Shown here: one piece after another, positions 56,133 to 64,000 of the stretch | Layout of the letters: the number at the start of each line of letters is the position of its first letter | Numbering within the stretch: the first letter of the stretch is position 1 | Origin: Bisporella sp. PMI_857 | Taxonomy: Eukaryota > Ascomycota > Leotiomycetes > Helotiales > Helotiaceae | DNA: 64,000 nucleotides | Direction of reading: 5' to 3' | Assembly: GCA_021307315.1 (NCBI GenBank) | Contig: JAJSPD010000013.1 | Coordinates: forward strand, 744,001-808,000 | Notes under the pieces: generated by a model | Databases searched by the model: none | Seen by the model: only the letters and a program-made list of their open reading frames with translations | What the model was told of the DNA's origin: nothing | Position numbers and translations under genes: made by a program

Positions 56133-58091
56133 CTAGCTTGCCATGTAGGTGCTAGCATCGACACCGCCTGCTGGAAATTCCCTAGATGATATGTAAGCCG
56201 CCAGTTTGAGTTCAACATGGCTGGGGATAACTTACGGAAGGGCAGCATCGAATCGCTTCTCAATGGATTTCAAAACCTCTTGGTCCTCTGGGGAGCTGAC
56301 GAAAGAGATTGAGAGACCTTTGGTACCGAAACGACCGGCACGACCAACACGATGGAGATAGGAGTCAGCATCGGCTGGAAGATCGTAGTTAATGGCTAAA
56401 TTGATGCGCTCGATGTCAATACCACGACCAAAGACGTCAGTTGCAACGCAAATACGCTTGTTGAACTCCTTAAATTCCTTGTATCGCTTAATACTGCTCA
56501 GTTGTCAGTAATGTTCATCATGTTCCATATGGCTTGAGTGACATACCGTTCGTCTTGGCTCACCCCTGAGTGAACTGCAATGGATGGGAAATTGCACTCT
56601 CGGAGAAGCTTGTCCAGCTCAGTGGCACGGATTGTGCTTTTAACGAAGATGATGACCTGGTTAAATTGAAGCTCGTCAAGAAGTTCGTTCAACTTGCGGT
56701 TCTTCTCCTTTTCATCAAGCTTGATGTAGTACTGCTGTAGACCGTGCAAGGTAAGCTCAGCTTCGTCATCGACGTAGATCTCCAAAGGATTTTGCATGAA
56801 CTTCTTGCAAATGGGTCGAACATCTTGGGAAAGAGTGGCACTGAACATCATGACTTGCTTCTGTGTCGGAGTAGCACGGAAGATCTCCTGGACATCGCGG
56901 CGCATATCTATAAATCAGTCAGCATTGCTGAGAATGAGAATAACAGAGAAGAACATACCAATTGCCTCCAACATTTTGTCACACTCGTCGAGAACAAAGA
57001 CCTTGCAAGAGCCGAGTCTGAGATGCTTGTCCCGAACAAGTGCATTCAATCTACCTGGCGTAGCGACGATGATATGTGGGTGGGTCTCCTTGTTCTTGAG
57101 AACTTCGGCATCCTTGGCAATGGGCACACCACCATAGAACACAGCAGTCTTCACGTCTGGCAGATACTTGCTGAATCGGGCGTACTCGTTCTTGATTTGG
57201 TAAGCAAGTTCGCGAGTGTGGCACATAATAAGAACCGAGGTCTCGCCAGCGACTGGCTCAACTTGTTGCAGAGTGGTTAACACGAATACGGCTGTCTTAC
57301 CAAGACCGGACTTAGCTTGACAGAGAACATCGGTTCCGAGAATAGCTTGAGGAATGCAAACTTGCTGGACTGTAGAGTAATGGAGCCGACGTTAGATTTA
57401 GTTCTTTCCAAAGTGTATAACGACATGCAAAAACTCGGGATTGCGACGTCCATCCATCTTCGCAGACTACCTCCGTAATTCAAATAACCCCAAGGTATAA
57501 ATTCGAGCTGTGGTTCGTTATGACCTTAGACAGGGCATATCGTTGACCAAAGCTCATTCGCCATATGAATCGAAGTCACAGGATATGACCCAATCCTGGA
57601 AGTCTCTTGGCCTCCTCCTTTGTGCGCTTCTCAGAGCGTCTTGCCCGCAACCATACTACATCACTCAAGCGCATCGCTTTCGCGACGACCTCCTCCAACC
57701 AACTACTTAGGCTTGCGACTTGCCAGATGAGACTTTCCAGGATGGTCTGTTGACTTGTTGAAGGATATGCCATATATAAATGATTTTTGCCTTGCGAGAT
57801 GGATGGACGCGCTTCAAGAGGGATGGAGCTTGGGGATTAAAATTATGACTAACCCTCCGAAGGATGCTCGAAACCGCAATCAGTGATGGCACGCAGAAGC
57901 TCCGGCTTCAAGAGGAAATCGCGGAATCCAGTCGAGTGGATACCAACGTAACTGCCTTTCTTGTCGGCACCGCCTCCTGCCACAGCCAACTCGCCCTTCT
58001 TTGCACCCCCATTCGACGCTGCTGCTGGAGCCGCATCCTCAGTTTGTAGCTCCTCATCGGAGTAATCGATGAGATCTTCTTCTCCAGACAT
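56133..58091 (-). CDS. SUB2: DEAD-box RNA helicase Sub2/UAP56
   Basis: Nuclear RNA-dependent ATPase needed for spliceosome assembly and, within TREX, for mRNA export. Exons are 58091..57854, 57369..56959, 56907..56547, 56493..56236 and 56181..56133 (438 aa, normal for the family). The motifs are [15 protein letters not shown] and Q-motif side [15 protein letters not shown], motif I AKSGLGKT (about 98-105), TPGRL, the UAP56-type DECD in [10 protein letters not shown] (not DEAD), SAT, and [10 protein letters not shown]. It ends MAS, and the N-terminus [15 protein letters not shown] is the acidic family signature. The first intron is 484 nt and starts GTTAGT, while the other three are 51-54 nt. 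It is divergent from the RNase P gene at 58513. Confidence 0.96.
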
Positions 58092-58512
58092 GCTGATGAG
58101 TTAAGGGTGAAACGGTGGTCGGGTATGCGAGTATGAGAGATCAGGCTGCCAATCCTCAAGAGCCTTCACGGTGAGGAAGAGTCGCGAGTTTACAGGTGTG
58201 CTATGTGTCTATGAAAGTATAGTATGATGCGATCAAGTTGATCGCGTTTGCAAAAAACCGAAGTTGTCGTGGAAAATTCTTGAGGATAAGGAACTTGAAG
58301 AGGGAGGATGAGGTGGAAGTTTGTTGTTGCGATAAAGAGGACGTTTTGTGAGGCTCAGTCAGACTTGAGCCTCAAAATCAAGGCAATAAACCACGCTAAA
58401 CTCGAAAGGTGGTTGGTAACCTTCGAAAATATACTAGATCCTCAATATTGAATCTATTCTTTTCTGACTAACAGCATTATTTATTCTTACAGCTCTCCAA
58501 CACCGCACCACC
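58092..58512. promoter_or_regulatory. Divergent promoter region, SUB2 / RPR2
   Basis: 421 bp between two divergent RNA-processing genes. It must contain both promoters; I see no certain element. Confidence 0.5.
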
Positions 58513-59082
58513 ATGTCTAATTCCAAGTCATCAAATATAGTCGTGAAGGCGAAGACGAAACCGAAAACAAAGGTGCCAAATAGTGCACTTCATAGCCGGG
58601 CTTCTTACTTACACCAAGCGGCAAGGTACTTAGCTTCGCAATCCGGGCAAAATGAAGGCTGCGGGAAAAAGGCTGCAGGAAATACGAATGTTGAGTACCG
58701 GGAGCCCTCTCCGACCCCAAATATTCTAGGAGTTGATCCCGCATTATCATTCCAACCCAATGCTCGGCTGCTGGTTTCCAATCTTCGAAATGTTTGTGGG
58801 AAAGTCTTGATACGCATGTCTCCAGATATGAAGCAGTCGATATGCAAAAACTGCGATTCGATACTCATAGATGGACGTTCATGTTCAATCGAGATCGAGA
58901 ATAAGAGCAATGGTGGGATGAAACCATGGGCAGATGTACTAGTCCGAACTTGCGTCTCCTGCGGATATGCCAAAAGAATCCCTCTAGGTGAAAGGCAAAA
59001 ACGGCGAACACAACGTTCTTCTGAAAGCAAGCCTAGAGGTAACGATGCTTCAAACATCCACGCAGATTACAATATTGGTTGA
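58513..59082 (+). CDS. RPR2: RNase P protein subunit, Rpr2/Rpp21/Snm1 family
   Basis: A protein subunit of nuclear RNase P, which removes the 5' leader of tRNA precursors (or of the related RNase MRP, if Snm1-like). Intronless, 189 aa. The N-terminal helix region is RASYLHQAARYLA; the core is LVSNLRNVCGKVLIRMSPDM, followed by the zinc-binding pair CKNCD (about residues 116-119) and CVSCGY (about 150-153), with IEIENKS and KPWADVLVRTC between them. This is the complete Rpr2 domain. The ends are basic and low-complexity. The start ATG follows caccacc. Rpr2 and Snm1 share this fold and cannot be told apart with confidence here. It is divergent from SUB2 and convergent with POP1. Confidence 0.9.
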   Translation: MSNSKSSNIVVKAKTKPKTKVPNSALHSRASYLHQAARYLASQSGQNEGCGKKAAGNTNVEYREPSPTPNILGVDPALSFQPNARLLVSNLRNVCGKVLIRMSPDMKQSICKNCDSILIDGRSCSIEIENKSNGGMKPWADVLVRTCVSCGYAKRIPLGERQKRRTQRSSESKPRGNDASNIHADYNIG

Positions 59083-60228
59083 GCACAGCAATAATTCCTA
59101 TCACCCCAAACAATCAGCATAGCACATAAATTTGACAATGAATCTCACACTTTCAAAGCTTCCAACTAGAACGAGGAACCAGCTATCAAGCCTCCATATG
59201 CACCATTTCTAGCATTCGATATGCTGACTCGATGCTAGCTCTAGGGGCTGCCTACTCTCAAATCTAAATCGCCACCTTTTTGGCAAAATTCTATTGCCGT
59301 TATTACAGAGAACATAAAGGCGATCTGTGGTATGCCGCAGCAGAGGATCCGGATTGAGAAATTTTGAGGACTTTCCAGAGGCAGCAACCATGCATATAAG
59401 ACTATTCCAAGATGTATATATATACCCGTCGGTGACTCAATAACCAGTTCGACTTCGCTTGGGCATCAATACAATAAGACTTTTAGGACTTTCTCTAAAG
59501 CATGATTCATCTTCGTGATGCAAGCGTGCATATACCTTGTGGCCTGCGCAACACGACCAAAGGCATCAGCGTTTTACGATGTATGGTCGGGATCTGTTTG
59601 TGAGAACCGACTTCTAGACTTTCTGCTCCTTTTCATTTGAGAAACTTTGAGCCAGATCTGCTTGCCTCATGTTGTAGAAGTACCCTTCATCACTTGTCAA
59701 GTTCCCCGCGCCGAAAATTTCACCTATGGGTAGTTATTCAATGATTCCTGTCTGCTTTCACATGTTGGCGTGATCTTTGGAATGTCTTGACTGCTAATGC
59801 TATTATTTGTTAACCTCTACCATAGTTCGCTTATATTGTCGCAGTCCTGGCTATGTGCAAGTCTCTACTTCCCATAACTATCTCGATCTCAAAGCATTTT
59901 TTTAACGCTGCCGTCCTACGTATATCTTGGACTTCTGAAAACCTCAAGGCTCTGGAAACACATCCCAAAGCTGCGAGGTCTAGTATCCTCTAAGTTCCTC
60001 CAGGCATTGACAAAGAGTTTCGAGACCGCAGAAGTTCCCAATGATTGGTATATGTTATGACGTAGTAATATTGGCCAAGTGACTTCCAACTCATCAGTAC
60101 GGCAGCGTCATTTCGCTGCAAGAGCATGACCATGAACGGACAACTAATTTATAAGATCGTCATGATGCAAAGTTGTTCCATGCTAACACATGCATAGAGT
60201 ACTACAGCATACTGTCATTAATTGACAG
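59083..60228. other. Intergenic between convergent RNase P genes
   Basis: About 1.1 kb of 3' flanks. No ORF over 92 codons on either strand outside the genes, and nothing is recognised. The stretch is a possible place for a small non-coding RNA, but no evidence for one was seen. Confidence 0.5.
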
Positions 60229-62874
60229 CTATACCGGTTCCCAGCTAGCTAGTCTCCCAATCTTCTCCCCAGAATTTCTTACTATACACAACCTCCCATT
60301 CTTATTACCCGTTGCCCCATCACGTCTGGCTGCCTCGACCGCCTTGGCGACAACCACACTTCCAATAGCGACTCCCTTACCTTCCGCCAAGTTGAACTCG
60401 CCCGTGGTAACAAATCCAATGAGATCCTCCCTGTCAGGAATTAATGGATAGTCATCCTCCGTGCCTTTCATCGAGGGTGGTTGGATCAATGATTGCGCTA
60501 ATAGTCGAACTCGTTCAGGTAGGGGCGTGTTAAGTGGTATGCGTCCTATGTGTTTGGAGGCTTTTGATTTTGGATTAGGCAGTGGCTTTTTGCCTGTCTT
60601 TGCTGGTAACAGGGCAAGCCATTCTTCTCTGCTACTAGTTGACAATGTGGGGCTGGAGGAGTCAGAGACTTGAGACGAGGATGATGAAGGCAGGCGATAG
60701 ATTCGAGCACATGGGCTGGCTACGCCTCTACTGACAAGTGCGATTCGAATGGTCGCGATATTGAACAGTGCTGGAAGCTCTGCATCTTTGGATGAGAGCA
60801 AATTTGCAAACAACTTCAGAGGCACTTGCTGGAAAGGGCTTTCGATACTTTGTGCTTGGTATGTCGCAAAATCTAGCATCTCCTGATTATCCTCAGCAGA
60901 TTTATCGACAGCAACCGAAGGTATGCCAATCAGTGTCTCGAAATCACAGGCCCACCCTCTACCAATTTCTCCTTTCCTCTTCGCGCCAAGGTCAATAGAA
61001 TCCCATTCTATTCTTTTGCCTCTCGGTCGTCTTTCCCATTCTGCTTTCCTTCTCTCCCTCTCAGCAGTCTCCCAAGTAAATCCTGCTACCGTTGCGGGAT
61101 AATCAGCGGGAAACCATGGTACTCCACGCTCAAAATGGATCTGACGGAGTTCTTGAATACCACCGAATCTAGGGTTACCACCTGAGGAAAGAGGATAGTG
61201 CATCAAGCCATACCAGATTGGTAATATGCACTTCCAGGGAGCCATAAGGGTCCATGACCCCTGTGCGGAGGCTCCAGCTGGGGCGCGAGTTGTGAAAATT
61301 ATAATGGGGATTTTGGGATCAACTGGCTTCAAGCTAGGGTAGGAGCCTGGTTTTGCTAAAGCTTTCCTACGGTTGATGGCTTTTTGCGATGGCAGACGTG
61401 TTGCTTCTAGACGTGCTTCACGATTGAATAAGGCAGATGAGCCTTTGAACATGTCGGCTGGCCATGTGGCTAGCGTTCGAAGCAACGCTAAGTTTGCATC
61501 TTCATCCGAAGAGTTAAATACTGGTATTGTTCGAGGCGGGTACTGGAGCCGAGGGTCTTTGACTGAGAAGGAAAGTACGGCATTCGAAGGCATGGAGCTT
61601 GGATTTGTGACTCCTCTCAAGGACTCAAAGACTTGGCTATGCTCTTCTAGGGATCCTTTAGAATCAGGATACGGATTCAGAATCCCAAGTAACGCCTCAG
61701 TAGATCCAGGGCCAGTAATCTCGATGCTACCAATTTCAAAGCGAAGGTCGGTGACATTTACGTTAGGACGCTGCAGCTTGGACAATCGAAGCACTTCATT
61801 CCACGTCTCAAGAAATGTGGAGGGATGTATTCTGAGGAGGAGACGTGTATTTGGCTTTCTCAATCTATCCATATCCGTATCCTCAGAAGGTTCGTCTTCT
61901 CCCGGTGGACAATATATAACCGTTGAAGGTCCAATTTGATGTATTTGTTTATTGTCTTCCTTGCTCAACCATCCATTCCATACTCGTTTTCCGGCTCTCC
62001 ATTTCTCTCCAGACAGCTCCCATAGCCTCTGTTCTGCAACACCAAGAGCTTTCAGTACACATTCCAAATTGCCTTTCTGACCTTCAAGACCAATTGTGCT
62101 CATATAACTCATATCCCAAGCTACCGCACCACGAGCTCCCCCAGCTCTATGCGTAGGCCTATAAGATTTCTCAGTGGAGGTAACAGGTATTGCAAATCTC
62201 CACCAAGGATTCTTAGGCTCTGTCATCTTTGCTCTTTTGGCATGCCACAAGTGTGTAGGTAACCACGTTTTGTGTATTTGACGTTTCCTAAACTTCGACT
62301 TCGGTTTCTGCGGATCGTTCAACTTGCCTGTTCGTATTTTTGGCCTCGGCTGCCTCGTATGTATACTGGCAGAGTCTGTTGACTTCCCATCCTTTACCTT
62401 CGAACGTTTCTTTTTGACAGACAACAGGCCCAGTCTCTTCGCTGTTTCCGCCCGAACTCTACCTTTCGAGCTTCCTGGTTTTCTTTTGCTCGCATTGACT
62501 GTCGGAGCATTATCCTGTATCATCTCCCTGCGGTGTCTATTCTGTATTCTCTTGGGTACCCTCTTAACATTGTGACTGGCAGTTCGTCGTCGCAAGTTTC
62601 GTGGCACCTGTTGGAAAGCTCTTAGGTTGAGGGCGCTTTTGGACTTCACCATGGAATTTTCAAGAGCTTTAATCTCAAACTCTCGTGAGTTGAGGAAAGA
62701 TTGAAGATCCAATTCTCCATTTTTCAGCGCAGCATCTGCCGACTGGGTAAGTACTGTGCGTGCAATCTGTACCTTGACGCGTTTGTTGGGACCTTCAGTA
62801 CCATGGCCGACCAATTTTCGCTTCTTCTCTCCCAAGACACTTTTAGATGCATCTTCGGTGCTCTTTGGAGGCAT
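60229..62874 (-). CDS. POP1: RNase P/MRP large protein subunit Pop1
   Basis: Pop1 is the large scaffold protein shared by nuclear RNase P (tRNA 5' processing) and RNase MRP (rRNA processing). Intronless, 881 aa from the ATG at 62874; the frame stays open 14 codons further upstream but without another ATG. The basic N-terminal domain includes LRAFQQVPRNLRRRTASHNVK, RRKPGS-like basic clusters and WLPTHLWHAKRAKM with WRFAIP and SYRPTHR (about 200-250), standard Pop1 motifs. The central POPLD region has WKCILPIWYGLMHYPLSSGG, GGIQELRQIHFERG and PWFPADYP. The C-terminal part has GFVTTGEFNLAEGKGVAIGS and ends IGRLASWEPV. Length agrees with yeast Pop1 (875 aa). It converges on the Rpr2-family gene. 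Confidence 0.95.
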   Translation of the reverse strand: MPPKSTEDASKSVLGEKKRKLVGHGTEGPNKRVKVQIARTVLTQSADAALKNGELDLQSFLNSREFEIKALENSMVKSKSALNLRAFQQVPRNLRRRTASHNVKRVPKRIQNRHRREMIQDNAPTVNASKRKPGSSKGRVRAETAKRLGLLSVKKKRSKVKDGKSTDSASIHTRQPRPKIRTGKLNDPQKPKSKFRKRQIHKTWLPTHLWHAKRAKMTEPKNPWWRFAIPVTSTEKSYRPTHRAGGARGAVAWDMSYMSTIGLEGQKGNLECVLKALGVAEQRLWELSGEKWRAGKRVWNGWLSKEDNKQIHQIGPSTVIYCPPGEDEPSEDTDMDRLRKPNTRLLLRIHPSTFLETWNEVLRLSKLQRPNVNVTDLRFEIGSIEITGPGSTEALLGILNPYPDSKGSLEEHSQVFESLRGVTNPSSMPSNAVLSFSVKDPRLQYPPRTIPVFNSSDEDANLALLRTLATWPADMFKGSSALFNREARLEATRLPSQKAINRRKALAKPGSYPSLKPVDPKIPIIIFTTRAPAGASAQGSWTLMAPWKCILPIWYGLMHYPLSSGGNPRFGGIQELRQIHFERGVPWFPADYPATVAGFTWETAERERRKAEWERRPRGKRIEWDSIDLGAKRKGEIGRGWACDFETLIGIPSVAVDKSAEDNQEMLDFATYQAQSIESPFQQVPLKLFANLLSSKDAELPALFNIATIRIALVSRGVASPCARIYRLPSSSSSQVSDSSSPTLSTSSREEWLALLPAKTGKKPLPNPKSKASKHIGRIPLNTPLPERVRLLAQSLIQPPSMKGTEDDYPLIPDREDLIGFVTTGEFNLAEGKGVAIGSVVVAKAVEAARRDGATGNKNGRLCIVRNSGEKIGRLASWEPV

Positions 62875-63930
62875 GATGAACGTTTGCACCTCTACGCATC
62901 TTTTCTTGGCATTCACGAGCTCTGAGTTCAGCTCTGATAAATTTCAGCCTAACTATACTGCTACGGCGCACTTACCGGAATGAGCTGACCGCCAAAACTT
63001 AAAGCCGATTTGCGGGGAGAAGCTTGGCATTTCGTATATTGATGTTTCCCCTGGTAAACACAAAGCCATCGCTAGTGAGCTGTCAGCAGTTTAAATAACA
63101 CAGCATCATGCATGAGCCTCTAGGTTCTCCGCTAGTATCAGCCCGGGAAAATATCACAGCATTCCCCCCAGCAACAGACATATGCACTTTTCAGGTGCAA
63201 TCTCCTCCTTTCTGTTCTACCCGTCAAAGCATGAGTCACTGTACTGTCCTGGAGCTGCTAAGTGGTGGCTGCGAAGTCAATGGGCGTATTACAGAACCTG
63301 TCTGCCTGCGATCAGAAGCGGGAAAACGGACTTCAGGTACCTTACACATTGTGGCGTTGAATAGGCTTGCAAGTGCTTGGGTTTCCCCTTACATTCATCG
63401 GAACTATTGCTCATCAACTTCCTGTCTCTATTGTCTTGTGCGCTGTATTATTGGTCTGCTGCGCTTGCGGTATCCTATTCTATATTTTGCAGGGTCATTG
63501 TCGTCTGCTTTTGTCACGTTCAATACATCAACAGGCGAATCAAAAGCACGCTCGCTTGCGTTATTCATCCATTGTTGTACTAGATCTGATATAGTGGCAT
63601 TGTCAAGTGCGTTCACCTTTCCCAGGATCCAGCTCAAATGCGTATTTTAACTTTAGACTAGACCATGGAGTGGCTCACATGGGAAGCCAAAAAACTTGGC
63701 AATGATGCTGCATCGCCTCGGTTCAGCAGCCGTAGAAAAATACGAGCTCCTACATAATAAGCACGGATCAAGAATTTAATCCACATTATCACTCTTCATC
63801 TTATTCTCGAAAGACCAAAAAAAAAGAAGAAAAAAAAGGCGAAGCGTGCTTGCTCAATTACATCTTTTGCTCCTTGATCATCTAGTCCTGTGATAGCATT
63901 GCCTTGTACTCCTGCATCATATATTTCGAA
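62875..63930. other. Divergent promoter region, POP1 / secreted protein gene
   Basis: About 1.06 kb. The plus-strand ORF at 63108-63650 (180 codons) overlaps several others and shows no signal or family feature; it is not supported as a gene. Poly-purine sequence lies at 63817-63840. Confidence 0.45.
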
Positions 63931-64000
63931 ATGCATCTTTCTCTCAAAATGCTCCTTCTCGCCTCTGTTGCAAGCTTGGCACTCGCGGTCCCCATCACAG
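63931..64000 (+). CDS. Start of a secreted protein gene, cut by the window edge
   Basis: The last 70 bases open an ORF that begins MHLSLKMLLLASVASLALAV, then PIT. This is a classic signal peptide: basic Lys6, a hydrophobic core and a likely cleavage after LALA. An alternative start is Met7. The mature protein lies outside the window, so its class (enzyme, hydrophobin, effector or other) cannot be told. The bases end in an open frame. Confidence 0.65.
   Translation, partial: MHLSLKMLLLASVASLALAVPIT

Noticed and set aside
56744..57280. 178-codon plus-strand ORF
   Set aside because: It is the antisense shadow of SUB2 exons 2 and 3 and runs across an intron.
61373..61939. 188-codon plus-strand ORF
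   Set aside because: It is the antisense shadow of POP1, which is strongly conserved.
1..64000. Secondary-metabolite cluster, CRISPR array, or intact transposon
   Set aside because: No backbone synthase, no regularly spaced repeats, and no transposase or reverse transcriptase motifs were found; the genes present are mostly housekeeping.

Overview
The window is nuclear chromosomal DNA of a filamentous ascomycete (Pezizomycotina). The evidence is: protein-coding genes with one to six short GT-AG introns (mostly 43-75 nt, several with CTAAC-like branch sites), a HET-domain protein, a FlbC-like C2H2 regulator, a GPI-type thaumatin-like protein and a 2EXR-domain protein, all typical of this subphylum. 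The class is not certain; several proteins feel most like Leotiomycetes, but that is an impression from memory. No bacterial, viral or organellar sequence was seen, nor any CRISPR array, rRNA gene or convincing tRNA.

Left part (1-9.2 kb): a possible partial gene at the left edge; MED31 (Mediator) converging on RPC11 (RNA polymerase III); a divergent ankyrin-repeat protein; a decayed MFS transporter of the allantoate permease type; and a secreted, probably GPI-anchored thaumatin-like protein.

Centre-left (10.4-28.3 kb): an HSPA12-like Hsp70 with a long disordered N-terminus, a glucokinase with an enlarged C-terminal region, a HET-domain protein, an Spp1/CFP1-like PHD-finger protein (COMPASS), a small coiled-coil protein resembling BLOC-1 subunit CNL1, and a seven-exon secreted CE2-type SGNH esterase.

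Centre-right (28.3-51.5 kb): two large gene-poor stretches (about 29.5-36.6 kb and 43.8-51.5 kb) around a FlbC-like transcription factor, a WBP11-like splicing protein and a divergent 2EXR protein. A low-confidence small basic protein lies at 29.1-29.5 kb.

Right part (51.5-64 kb): a ketopantoate reductase-like protein with a very long low-complexity tail, then three RNA-processing genes close together: SUB2 (DEAD-box mRNA export and splicing helicase), the RNase P subunit Rpr2/Rpp21 transcribed divergently from it, and POP1 (RNase P/MRP) converging on Rpr2. The window ends inside the signal peptide of a secreted protein.

Most genes are housekeeping (transcription, RNA processing, chromatin, sugar phosphorylation). 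I found no coherent new multi-gene system. The most useful leads are gene-structure oddities: two in-frame, stop-free introns in RPC11, a 484-nt first intron in SUB2, the RNase P gene neighbourhood, and long lineage-type extensions on otherwise familiar enzymes. All intron coordinates were read by eye from splice signals, reading phase and family conservation.
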